The position numbers and the translations under genes are program-made. Below the pieces are notes generated by a model. The model saw only the letters and a program-made list of their open reading frames with translations, searched no databases and was not told the DNA's origin. This document shows, in pieces, positions 1-8,352 of a DNA stretch of 64,000 bases (its first letter is position 1; each line of letters starts with the position of its first letter). Source of the DNA: JBBQZO01 sp038207625. Lineage in GTDB: Bacteria > Pseudomonadota > Gammaproteobacteria > Burkholderiales > Burkholderiaceae_D. The stretch lies in assembly GCA_038207625.1 (NCBI GenBank), contig JBBQZO010000027.1:22364-86363 (forward strand), read 5' to 3'.

Positions 1-1807
1 CCAGCACGTATGTGCCGGGCGCGTCACCAATGGTCGTCCCGGCGCCCATGATCGGCGGCGCGATCCGTTTGGCGTGTGAGTGCGCGCCGAGCCATTGATG
101 CCAGTGCGGCCACCATGAGCCGAGAACTTGTTGTGCGCCCGCCAGCCAGTCGTCGGGACCGACATAGCTGGCCTGCGCCGACATCGGAGCATGGATCTTG
201 AAACTGCGATGCGCGTGGCCCGGCTCCGAGATGATGCCGGCGTTGTGGCCGCCGGACGCGAGCACAAAGTCAACCGGCGCATCGGTCAGCAGCGCGATCT
301 TGTAGACCGAACGCCACGGGGCGACGTGATCGCGCTCGGTGCCGACGACAAACAGCGACGCCTTGATGTCCTTGAGCACAACCGCCTTGCCGTCAACGTC
401 GTAGCGCCCGTCGGCCAGGTCGTTGTGCAAGAATAGGTGTTTCAGGTATTCGCTGTGCATGCGGTAAGGCAAGCGGGTCGCGTCGGCGTTCCAGGCCATC
501 AGGTCGCTTCTGCTGGGGCGCACGCCGAGCATGTACTCGCGCATGATTTGCGACCAGATCAGGTCGCGTGAATTAAGTAACTGGAACGAGCCCGTCATCT
601 GGGCGCCGTCCAGGTAGCCCTTGTCCCACATTAGCGCATCGAGAAACGCCAGTTCGCTGTCGTCGATGAACAAGCCCAGTTCGCCCGGCTCCGAAAAATC
701 GGTCTGGCCGGCCAGCAAGGTGATCGATTTGAGAGGAGCAAGGTCGGGGCGCTTGCCCTGCGCCAGCGCCGCCGCCGCAATCGCCAGCAGCGTGCCGCCC
801 AGGCAATAGCCGCATGCGTGGACGGCCTGATTGCCGCTGATGCGCGCGACTTGTCCGAGCACATCAAACAAACCCAGGCGCAGGTAGTCGTCCATCCCCA
901 GGTCGCTGTCGGCGGCGCCCGGGTTGCGCCATGACACCATGAACACCGTGTGGCCTTGCTCGACCAGGAAGCGCACCATCGAATTGTGTGGCGACAGGTC
1001 GAGGATGTAATACTTCATGATCCACGACGGCACGATCAGGATCGGCTCGCGGTAAACCGTCGCTGTTCGCGGCGCATATTGAATCAGTTCGACCAGATCG
1101 TTGCAATAGACCACCTTGCCGGGGGTGAGCGCCACGTCCTGGCCGACCCGAAACGGCGCGTCGCCGGGCGTGACTGGGCGGGGCGTTTTTTGCTGGCGCA
1201 GCGCGCTGTCTTCAGCCAGCCGGGCCCAGCCGGCAACGAAGTTCTGGCCCTTGGTGTCGACCGCACTGCGCAGCACTTCCGGGTTGGACCAGACGAAATT
1301 CGACGGCGCGACCATGTCGAGCAATTGCCGGCTGGTGAAGTTGACGACTTCGGCGTGATGCGGCGCGACGCCGCGCACGCCGCTGGTGGCCTGTTGCCAG
1401 AATTCCTGGGTTTGCAGGAATGCCGTGGAGAAGGCGTTGAACGGCCAGCTTGACCAGCCGGCATCGGCAAAGCGCGCGTCCAACACCACCGAGGCCGTGG
1501 CCGGCACCGAGGGCGTGGCCGCCTTGGCCCACACGGGGGCCCAGTCGGTCGCCTGTTTGGTCAACAGCGACAACAAATCGGACTGTTTGCCAGGCGACAC
1601 TGCCAGATGCATCAGCCAGTCCTGAAACGCCAGCGACATGGCGATCGGCGACACCCCGTTGGTGATGCGGGCAACGGCGCTCTGCAAACCCAGGTCGAGC
1701 GCGTTCTGCGGCGGCGCGTCGGCGTCCAGGTAGCACACCTGCTGGCGATGCAGGGGGGCACCGGCCACCGGTACGGCAGCGGTGTCGGGAAGGTCATTGC
1801 GTTTCAT
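1..1807 (-). CDS. phaC: Class I poly(3-hydroxyalkanoate) synthase PhaC, 3' end cut by window edge
   Basis: Polymerises 3-hydroxyacyl-CoA into PHA at the granule surface. The reading frame is open from the ATG at 1807 to the window edge (602 codons, reaching 'APGTYVL', which resembles the usual PhaC C-terminus), so only a few residues should be missing. The lipase-box-like GYCLGG places the catalytic Cys at about residue 335. Asp at about 493 (in TERDHVAPW) and His at about 521 (in SGGHNAGI) complete the triad with spacing like that of Cupriavidus PhaC. The start is chosen because AGGAG lies 7 nt upstream. The gene diverges from the MaoC-Pta/ackA operon across a 292 bp region that carries an FNR-like box and an AATAAT -10 element facing phaC. 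No phaA, phaB or phasin gene is visible in the window. Confidence 0.95.
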   Translation of the reverse strand, partial: MKRNDLPDTAAVPVAGAPLHRQQVCYLDADAPPQNALDLGLQSAVARITNGVSPIAMSLAFQDWLMHLAVSPGKQSDLLSLLTKQATDWAPVWAKAATPSVPATASVVLDARFADAGWSSWPFNAFSTAFLQTQEFWQQATSGVRGVAPHHAEVVNFTSRQLLDMVAPSNFVWSNPEVLRSAVDTKGQNFVAGWARLAEDSALRQQKTPRPVTPGDAPFRVGQDVALTPGKVVYCNDLVELIQYAPRTATVYREPILIVPSWIMKYYILDLSPHNSMVRFLVEQGHTVFMVSWRNPGAADSDLGMDDYLRLGLFDVLGQVARISGNQAVHACGYCLGGTLLAIAAAALAQGKRPDLAPLKSITLLAGQTDFSEPGELGLFIDDSELAFLDALMWDKGYLDGAQMTGSFQLLNSRDLIWSQIMREYMLGVRPSRSDLMAWNADATRLPYRMHSEYLKHLFLHNDLADGRYDVDGKAVVLKDIKASLFVVGTERDHVAPWRSVYKIALLTDAPVDFVLASGGHNAGIISEPGHAHRSFKIHAPMSAQASYVGPDDWLAGAQQVLGSWWPHWHQWLGAHSHAKRIAPPIMGAGTTIGDAPGTYVL

Positions 1808-1831
1808 CGGCGCTCCTAACAAGTTTTGATG

Positions 1832-1874
1832 ATTATTGCAAATTTGTAATTGGGCTGTAATTGATCACGGTCAA
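1832..1874 (-). promoter_or_regulatory. FNR/ANR-like box and -10 element in front of phaC
   Basis: TTGAT-CACG-GTCAA lies at 1861-1874, one base away from the FNR/ANR consensus TTGAT-N4-ATCAA. On the minus strand AATAAT (1837-1832) is a plausible -10 hexamer. A start site near 1825 would put the box centre at about -42, the class II FNR activation position. The 5' UTR would be about 18 nt. The base pattern is seen directly; the regulator and start site are inferred. Confidence 0.6.
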
Positions 1875-1915
1875 ATACAGCGATGAAAGCGATCTCTACA
1901 CTCGCTCCCCATTGG

Positions 1916-1967
1916 CATGCATGTGGTGTGCAAGCCCTTTCGCCCGGCAGGCCTGGGTACATGCATG
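1916..1967. repeat. Two copies of the palindrome CATGCATG, 44 bp apart
   Basis: CATGCATG occurs at 1916-1923 and again at 1960-1967, both within the phaC / MaoC-Pta intergenic region. Each copy is followed by a TTGC/TGCA-rich stretch. The two copies could be sites for an unidentified regulator of either divergent transcript. No family-specific match is claimed. Confidence 0.35.
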
Positions 1968-2099
1968 TTTGCTTGCATCAAGCAGATCGCGCGTGCGTGC
2001 GTCCTGGACTTGGATCTGCAGCCTTAACGAACAAACAATAGATATCGATCCACGCTATCATCGTCGATGCTGGACCGATCAATTTGAAGAAAGTGTCCG

Positions 2100-3518
2100 A
2101 TGAATGAAACCGCCTCCCCCCCACCCGATGAGATGATCGAGAACGTCACCTATGCCGAGATGACGATCGGCCAGAGCGCGCGCCAGACACGCACGCTGTG
2201 CAAGGACGACATCGCCGCCTTCGCCGCCGTGTCAGGCGATGACAATCCAGCCCACCTCGATGCCGCGTATGCCGACAAGACCCTGTTCCACGGCGTGATC
2301 GCGCATGGCATGTGGGGCGCCGCGCTCATTTCACGCCTGCTCGGCACCAGCTTGCCGGGCCCCGGCACGATCTATCTGGCGCAGACGCTGCACTTCTTGA
2401 AGCCGGTACGCATCGGCGACGAATTGCGCATCACCGCCACGGTGATCGCCAAGGATGACCTGAGCAAGCGCGTTGAACTCAATTGCGACATCAAGAACCA
2501 GACCGGCGCGCTGGTGCTGTCGGGCGTGGCGTCCGTGATTGCGCCGAGCGACAAGGTCAGGCGCCTGCGCAACCACATTCCGCAACTGCACCTGTTCGAC
2601 CCGCAGGCGCGCTTTGGCTCGCTGCTCGAGCGTGCGCGTGGTCTGGCGCCGCTACGCTGCGCGGTGATCCACCCGTGCGACCCGGAGTCGCTCAAAGGTG
2701 CGCTGGCGGCGGCCGCGCATGGCTTGATCATCCCGGTGCTGATTGCCCCGGCTGCCAAACTGAACGCGGTGGCGCTGGAGGCCGGCGTGACGCTGGACGG
2801 CGTCGAGATCGTCGACGTGGCGCACAGTGATGCGGCGGCCGAGCGCGGCGCGGCGATGGCCGCCGCCGGCGAGGTCGAGCTGATGATGAAAGGCAGTCTG
2901 CACACCGACGAGATGATGCGCGCGATCGTGGCCACACCGGCGCTGCGCACCAAGCGCCGTCTGTCGCACGTGTTTCGCTTCGACGTGCCGATGTATGACA
3001 AGGTGCTGCTCATTTCCGACGCGGCGCTGAACATCGCGCCGACCTTGATGGAAAAAGCCGACATCGTGCAAAACGCGATCGATCTGGCGCACGTGCTCGG
3101 CACGCCCGAGCCGAAGGTGGCGATCCTGTCGGCGGTCGAGACGGTGACGCCGAAGATCGCTTCGACGATCGACGCGGCGGCGCTGTGCAAGATGGCCGAC
3201 CGCGGCCAGATCAAAGGCGCTTTGCTCGACGGCCCGCTGGCCTTCGATAACGCCATTTCGCCCGCCGCCGCGCGCATCAAGGGTATCCGCTCGGCGGTGG
3301 CCGGGCAAGCCGACATCCTGATCGTGCCGGACCTGGAGTCGGGCAATATGCTGGCCAAGCAGCTCGAGTACCTCGCCGGTGCTTCCGCTTGCGGCGTGGT
3401 GCTGGGCGCGACGGTGCCGATCGCGCTGACCAGCCGGGCCGACGACGCCACGTCGCGGGTGGCCTCGGCCGCGCTGGCGCTATTGCTGGCGCACCACTAC
3501 CGCAGCGAGCGCCCATGA
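2100..3518 (+). CDS. Bifunctional MaoC-type enoyl-CoA hydratase / phosphate acyltransferase fusion
   Basis: 472 aa. Residues about 15-150 form a MaoC/hot-dog hydratase domain; the hydratase-2 signature (SGDDNPAHLD followed by FHGVIAHGM) is present. Residues about 170-472 form a phosphate acetyl/butyryltransferase domain (VTPKI, GPLAFDNAIS, DILIVPDLESGN), which converts acyl-CoA plus phosphate to acyl-phosphate plus CoA. This fusion is a known proteobacterial architecture. Its stop overlaps the acetate kinase start (ATGA at 3515-3518), so the pair can convert acyl-CoA to acid plus ATP. The N-terminal domain could supply or use (R)-3-hydroxyacyl-CoA for the adjacent PHA synthase. That link is inferred from gene position. 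The start codon at 2100 follows a GAAG-rich stretch. Confidence 0.92.
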   Translation: MNETASPPPDEMIENVTYAEMTIGQSARQTRTLCKDDIAAFAAVSGDDNPAHLDAAYADKTLFHGVIAHGMWGAALISRLLGTSLPGPGTIYLAQTLHFLKPVRIGDELRITATVIAKDDLSKRVELNCDIKNQTGALVLSGVASVIAPSDKVRRLRNHIPQLHLFDPQARFGSLLERARGLAPLRCAVIHPCDPESLKGALAAAAHGLIIPVLIAPAAKLNAVALEAGVTLDGVEIVDVAHSDAAAERGAAMAAAGEVELMMKGSLHTDEMMRAIVATPALRTKRRLSHVFRFDVPMYDKVLLISDAALNIAPTLMEKADIVQNAIDLAHVLGTPEPKVAILSAVETVTPKIASTIDAAALCKMADRGQIKGALLDGPLAFDNAISPAAARIKGIRSAVAGQADILIVPDLESGNMLAKQLEYLAGASACGVVLGATVPIALTSRADDATSRVASAALALLLAHHYRSERP

Positions 3519-4708
3519 GCGCGCAAGACGCCATCCTGGCAGTCAACTCCGGCTCGTCCTCGCTCAAATTTGCACTGTATCCGCGCCAGCACGGACAGGT
3601 CGATGTGGCCCGTCTGAGCGGCAGCGTCGAAGGGCTAGAACCGGGCGGCAGCGCGCGCATGTCGGTGTGCATCGACGGGGTGGAGCGTTGTTCGGAGCTG
3701 CCCGCGAGCGACGGCGAACGCTTCGAACAGGCGCTCGATGCGCTGCGTCTGGTGCTCGACGCGCATGCCGACGATCTGCGCGTGGTCGCCGTGGCGCACC
3801 GCATCGTGCACGGCGGCGAGCGCTACGCGACCTCGGTGCTGCTGGACGCCGAAGTACTCAGTTATCTGGAAACACTGGCGCCACTGGCGCCCTTGCACCA
3901 GCCGCACAATCTGGACGGGGTGCGCGCGTTTCAGCGCCGCCGCCCTGACCTGCCCCAAGTTGGCTGCTTCGACACTGCCTTCCACACCACGCTGGGCGTG
4001 CTCGAGCAGATGTTCGCCTTGCCGCAGGCCCTGCGCGCGGTGGGCATCCGCCGTTATGGTTTTCATGGCCTGTCCTACCGCTATGTGGCCGGGGTGCTGG
4101 CCAGGCTGAGCACGCGCTCCCAGGACAAGGTGCTGATCGCCCATCTGGGCAATGGCGCCAGCGTGTGCGCCATGCAGGACGGCGTCAGCGTGGCCACCAG
4201 CATGGGCTTTTCCGCGCTGGACGGGCTGATGATGGGTACGCGCAGCGGCGCGCTCGACCCTGGCGTACTGCTGCACCTGCTGCGCCAGGGCTGGGACCGC
4301 GCGCGCATCGAAAACATGCTCTACAGCGAGTCCGGCCTGCGCGGTGTGTCTGGCCTGTCGGCCGACATGCGCACCTTGCGCGCCAGCGCGGCGCCCGAGG
4401 CGGCGCTGGCCATTGCCTTGTTCGAATACCGCCTGCTCAAGGAATGTGGCGCGTTGAGCGCCGCTCTGGGCGGACTCGATGTGCTGGCTTTCACCGGCGG
4501 CATCGGCGAGCATGACGCGGCGCTGCGCCTGTCGGTGTGCGCGCGGCTGCACTATCTGGGCGTGCGCATCGACCCGCAGCGCAATCGGGCCGCCACCGGC
4601 ACGCAGGCGATGGCGATCCACGCCGACGACAGCGCCGTCGAACTGTGGGTGGTGCCCACCGACGAAGGGCGCATCGCAGCCGACGACGCGGCGCACCTTT
4701 GCCCGTAA
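3515..4708 (+). CDS. ackA: Acetate kinase
   Basis: 397 aa, normal for the family. Transfers phosphate from acetyl-phosphate to ADP. Family motifs are intact: NSGSSSLKF at the N-terminus, FDTAFH, GFHG, HLGNGAS, the MMGTRSGALDPG loop and FTGGIGEH near the C-terminus. The start at 3515 overlaps the preceding stop (ATGA), giving translational coupling with the phosphotransacetylase fusion. A longer in-frame reading upstream lies inside the previous gene and is rejected. The gene ends 16 bp from the convergent histidine kinase. Together with phaC it suggests substrate-level ATP and carbon-overflow metabolism when oxygen is low (inference). Confidence 0.96.
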   Translation: MSAQDAILAVNSGSSSLKFALYPRQHGQVDVARLSGSVEGLEPGGSARMSVCIDGVERCSELPASDGERFEQALDALRLVLDAHADDLRVVAVAHRIVHGGERYATSVLLDAEVLSYLETLAPLAPLHQPHNLDGVRAFQRRRPDLPQVGCFDTAFHTTLGVLEQMFALPQALRAVGIRRYGFHGLSYRYVAGVLARLSTRSQDKVLIAHLGNGASVCAMQDGVSVATSMGFSALDGLMMGTRSGALDPGVLLHLLRQGWDRARIENMLYSESGLRGVSGLSADMRTLRASAAPEAALAIALFEYRLLKECGALSAALGGLDVLAFTGGIGEHDAALRLSVCARLHYLGVRIDPQRNRAATGTQAMAIHADDSAVELWVVPTDEGRIAADDAAHLCP

Positions 4709-4724
4709 GAGCACCGGTGCCGGT

Positions 4725-7268
4725 TTAGGCCGTCGTCAGGCTGTTTTTGAGCACCTTGGCCAGTGCGTCGCGCAGTTCGCGCAACTTGGGCGGCTTGCTC
4801 AGCACGCAGTCCACGTGCATCGGATTGTCGCCGTCGCTCATCAGGCGCTGGCCCCAGCCGGTCAGCAGCACCACCGGGGTCGCCATCGACATTTGCTTGA
4901 TCGCGCTGGCCACCTTGCGTCCGTCGATATACGGCATGCCCAGGTCGGTGATCACGACCGAGAACGGGTTGGCCTGCTCGAGTGCGGTGCGGAACGTGTC
5001 GATGCCGGTCTGACCGCCGTCGGCGGCGACGACTGTGTGACCGTCGATCTCGAGGATGTCACGCAGCGAGCGCAACACCGTCGGATCGTCATCGACCACC
5101 AGGATGCGCAACTGCCGCTGCACTGCGGTGGCCGCCAACGGCTGGGTCACGGTGGGCTCGTTGGCATGGACCAGGAAACTCAGCCTGACCGTGGTGCCCA
5201 GCTGCGGGCGGGTCTCGATATCGATGTAGGCGCTGTGGCGTTCGACCATCCCGTACACCATGGCCAGTCCGAGCCCGGTGCCGCGTTCGCCTTTGGTGGT
5301 GAAGAACGGTTCCAGGCAGCGCTGGCGGGTGTCTTCGGCCATGCCAATGCCGGTATCGCACACCTCGATCTGCACCTGGCGCAGCGTCGAACCGTCTTCG
5401 GCATCGGGCTGTGCCGCCGTAACTCGCGTGCGTAGTGTCAGCGTGCCGCCGTCCGGCATGGCGTCGACGGCATTGAAGATCAAATTGGTGAGCGCCTCGC
5501 GCAGCTCGCTGTCGACGCCCATGATGGTGGGCAGCTCGCTGGCGAATTCGGTGACCATCGTGATCACGACGCCCCGTTGCAGCGGCATGTCGCTCCAGCG
5601 CGCGCGTGTCAGGTCGAGCACCTGCTGCACCACGACGTTGGCGTCCACCGACATCAGCGTCAGCTGTGGTTCGCGCTGTCGGTAGAATTCGCGCATACGC
5701 GCCACCGTCGCGGCCACATCGTCGATGGCGCGCTTGATCACTTCGAGGCACGAGCGGGTGCGGGTGCCCAGATTCGGTTCGCTCTCCAACAGCGACTCGG
5801 TGTACAGCGCCACCGGTGAAATGGCGTTGTTGATATCGTGGGCGATGCCGCTGGCCATCTGGCCGAGCGCGCGCAGGCGCTCCTGCTGCATCACCGATTG
5901 CTGGGTCTGGCGGATGTCGTCGTAGGCGCGCTGCAAGGCGCCGTATAACTGGGCCTGGTTGGCCGCCAGGCCCACGTGTTCGCTCAGCTGGCGCAGAAAT
6001 TCGCATTCGCCGCTGCTAAAGCTGTGCGCCTGGTGGCGTCCCACAATAAGGATGCCAAACACGGTGCTCTCGGCCAGCAGCGGCGCCAGCACCAGCGAGC
6101 GCAGGCCGCCGCGCGCAAGGCGCTGCGGGAACGGAAACGGCACCTCGACGATGTCGGCCTCGTAGACCAGTTGGCCGCGCACGCAACGCGACAGGCCGTT
6201 TTCGTCGATCGCCACCTGGCTGTGCTCGGCCATCGCCAGCTCCATCGCCAGCGTCTCGCTGCGCAGGCCGACGCTGGTGACGACCAGCAGGTTCAGACCC
6301 TGATCGTACAGGCAGATGCAGGCGAAATCGACCGGCAGCTGGTCCTCGACGCTGCGAATGACGACCTGGAAGATGCTGCGCAAGTCCTGCCGCTCGCCCA
6401 CCGAGCGGGTGATCTGGTGCAGCAGATTCAAACGCCCCAGCTGGGAGTGGGCGCGCTGCTCGGCCTGCTGGCGCACGATCACCTCGGCCTGCAGCGTTTC
6501 GTTGATCATCACCAGTTCGTTGCGCGACACCGTGGTGCGGCGCAGCTTGTCGGTCATGCCGTCGAAGGCGCGCGCCAGGTCGCCGATCTCGTCCTGGGTG
6601 CGCACGCCCAGCGTGAAGTCGAGATTGCCCGCGCCGACGATGGTGGTGCCTTCACGCAGCTGGGCGAGCGGACGGATCACGCTGCGCAACGTGATCCACA
6701 TGGTCAGCGCGATCACGCACACGACGGTGCCGCCGAAGCCGATCACCGCCCCGTTGGCGCGTTGCTGGGCGTCGATGACGCCGGTGCGGCTGCGCTCGGA
6801 CAGACTGAGCGCGTCCGAAATCATCGCCTGCGACTTGTTGGCGATCTGCCCCGACAGGCGCGATTCAAGCTCCTCGAGCACGGCGGTCTTCTGGCGGTCA
6901 TGCTGCACTTCGGCGTAATTGGCGACGAGCTGCCCGAACAGATTGTCGACGCTGGTGTGGGTCTGGCGCAGCGCCTGCAGCACCGCCTCGTCCTTGGTGC
7001 CGCTAAAGGCGGTCGTGGTGGTGATCAGCTTGTCGAGCGAGGCGCTGCGCAACTGCCATTGCGCGCGCGTACGCTCCTCGTGGCGCAGCGCGTATTCCAT
7101 GGTCAGGTAGCGCAGCGCCGTCACCGCTTGCAGTACCTCGCCGGCATCCTCGTTTTTGCTCAGCTCGCGGCGCATCTGCAAGGTCGTCGACAGCAGCACC
7201 GTCATGATGACGGCCACCATGACAATCGAAAATGCGCCGGCCAGTTTGAGTCGTGTCGATATTTTCAC
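4725..7268 (-). CDS. Membrane hybrid sensor histidine kinase (HAMP-GAF-HisKA-HATPase-REC)
   Basis: About 847 aa. TM1 lies at about residues 9-30 and TM2 at about 174-194, enclosing a helical periplasmic region. A HAMP segment (about 190-245) and a GAF domain (about 295-440) follow. The dimerisation domain has MASGIAHDIN with the phospho-accepting His near 477. Then come the ATPase boxes (NLIFNAVDAMPDGG, DTGIGM, GTGLGLAMVYG) and a C-terminal receiver (ILVVDDDP, VVITDLGMP). The start is the GTG at 7268, because the next upstream ATG (7328) would lie inside the preceding gene and add a poor sequence. It is last in an operon with a substrate-binding protein (stop at 7279) and another hybrid kinase. 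No DNA-binding output gene is adjacent. Confidence 0.9.
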   Translation of the reverse strand: MKISTRLKLAGAFSIVMVAVIMTVLLSTTLQMRRELSKNEDAGEVLQAVTALRYLTMEYALRHEERTRAQWQLRSASLDKLITTTTAFSGTKDEAVLQALRQTHTSVDNLFGQLVANYAEVQHDRQKTAVLEELESRLSGQIANKSQAMISDALSLSERSRTGVIDAQQRANGAVIGFGGTVVCVIALTMWITLRSVIRPLAQLREGTTIVGAGNLDFTLGVRTQDEIGDLARAFDGMTDKLRRTTVSRNELVMINETLQAEVIVRQQAEQRAHSQLGRLNLLHQITRSVGERQDLRSIFQVVIRSVEDQLPVDFACICLYDQGLNLLVVTSVGLRSETLAMELAMAEHSQVAIDENGLSRCVRGQLVYEADIVEVPFPFPQRLARGGLRSLVLAPLLAESTVFGILIVGRHQAHSFSSGECEFLRQLSEHVGLAANQAQLYGALQRAYDDIRQTQQSVMQQERLRALGQMASGIAHDINNAISPVALYTESLLESEPNLGTRTRSCLEVIKRAIDDVAATVARMREFYRQREPQLTLMSVDANVVVQQVLDLTRARWSDMPLQRGVVITMVTEFASELPTIMGVDSELREALTNLIFNAVDAMPDGGTLTLRTRVTAAQPDAEDGSTLRQVQIEVCDTGIGMAEDTRQRCLEPFFTTKGERGTGLGLAMVYGMVERHSAYIDIETRPQLGTTVRLSFLVHANEPTVTQPLAATAVQRQLRILVVDDDPTVLRSLRDILEIDGHTVVAADGGQTGIDTFRTALEQANPFSVVITDLGMPYIDGRKVASAIKQMSMATPVVLLTGWGQRLMSDGDNPMHVDCVLSKPPKLRELRDALAKVLKNSLTTA

Positions 7269-7278
7269 GTAGGCGTTC

Positions 7279-8331
7279 TCAGTGGATGATCGTGACTGCC
7301 GCCGGCGCGACGCTTTGCAAGCCGTCAAGGTAGATGTAGTCGAGGTAGTTGGGGATCACGGCGCGCGTGCTCAGTTTGTTCTTGATGGCCCAGCGCGCCT
7401 CGTCTTCCAAGGCCAGCACCAGGCCCTGTTCGAGCACGACGCTAAACCGGTAAGATGGCCACGCTCCCTTGAGCGCCAGCGGATCGCCCTTGACGCTGGC
7501 CGCGAACATGGTGCGCGCCGCATCGGGCGAGTCGGCGCAAAAATGCGCGCCGCGTATCAGCGCGCGCAACACTTTTTTGACCGTCTCGGGCTGGGCCAAC
7601 ACGTACCGGCGCATGCCGGCGATGTTGTACAAGCTTTCGTAGATATCCTGCGCGTAAAAGCTGGCGCCGTTGCTGCCCAGCAGCGTCCCCAGCGCGCCCA
7701 GCGTCGGCTCCCAAGTCGCCACCGCATCGACGTCGCCGTGTGCGAGTGCATTGAACAACTGCTCGGGCGGGAAGTTAAGCATGCTCACCTCGGTCGACGC
7801 CAGCTTCTGCCGGTTCAGCAGCGCGTCGAGCGCAAAGTGGCCCGAGGTATTGAGCGTCACGCCAATGCGCTTGCCCTTCAGGCTGGCCGGCGTGAGCACG
7901 CCGCGGTCACGCCGGCCGACCACGCCATGGTCGCGTTCGGTTTTGAAGATGGTGGCGATCACCGTCACGGGATCGTCGCTCAGGCCGGCGAACATGACGG
8001 GAATGTCGGCCACCGTGCCCAGGTCCGCCTGTCCCTTGAGCACCGCTTCCATCGCCGCTTTGCCGCTCGAGTGCGGTTGCACCACCGCCTGGATGCCTTC
8101 GGCAGAAAAATAGCCGTTCTCGCGCGCGGCCAGCACCGGGCAGGTTCCCACGTACGGCGTGTTGGTGGCGATCGTGACGCGTTCGAGCGGCCCGGCCGGC
8201 AGGCTGGCCGGCGTGCGCTGGATCCACCCGTAAGCAACCGCCAGCGCGCCGATTGCGCCCAGCAGAACCAGGCCTGCAAGCAGCGCTGGCCTGGTTCTGC
8301 CGATCCACCGACGCAGTGCCATTTGGCTCAT
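7279..8331 (-). CDS. NMT1/SsuA-like ABC substrate-binding protein, membrane-anchored
   Basis: 350 aa from the chosen ATG (8331). A GAAAGG element sits 9 nt upstream of it; the earlier ATG at 8340 abuts that element and is less likely. One N-terminal hydrophobic helix (about residues 11-33) anchors or exports the protein. The mature part shows NMT1/THI5-type features (VTIATNTPYVGTCPVLAARENGY, a substrate-loop GTVADIPVMF, and WEPTLGALG), as in binding proteins for aliphatic sulfonates, taurine, nitrate or pyrimidine precursors. No permease or ATPase gene is nearby; both neighbours are hybrid histidine kinases. It therefore probably presents a ligand to a sensor rather than feeding a transporter (inference). 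Confidence 0.82.
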   Translation of the reverse strand: MSQMALRRWIGRTRPALLAGLVLLGAIGALAVAYGWIQRTPASLPAGPLERVTIATNTPYVGTCPVLAARENGYFSAEGIQAVVQPHSSGKAAMEAVLKGQADLGTVADIPVMFAGLSDDPVTVIATIFKTERDHGVVGRRDRGVLTPASLKGKRIGVTLNTSGHFALDALLNRQKLASTEVSMLNFPPEQLFNALAHGDVDAVATWEPTLGALGTLLGSNGASFYAQDIYESLYNIAGMRRYVLAQPETVKKVLRALIRGAHFCADSPDAARTMFAASVKGDPLALKGAWPSYRFSVVLEQGLVLALEDEARWAIKNKLSTRAVIPNYLDYIYLDGLQSVAPAAVTIIH

Positions 8332-8352
8332 CGCCGCCATCCTTTCAGGTGC

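Noticed and set aside
1861..2103. 80-codon plus-strand frame between phaC and the MaoC-Pta gene
   Set aside because: No ribosome site, no recognisable features, and it covers the FNR box and CATGCATG repeats, so regulatory DNA is the better reading.
4709..4720. GCACCGGTGC palindrome between ackA and the convergent kinase gene considered as a terminator
   Set aside because: Self-complementary with no loop and no U-tract; too short to call.
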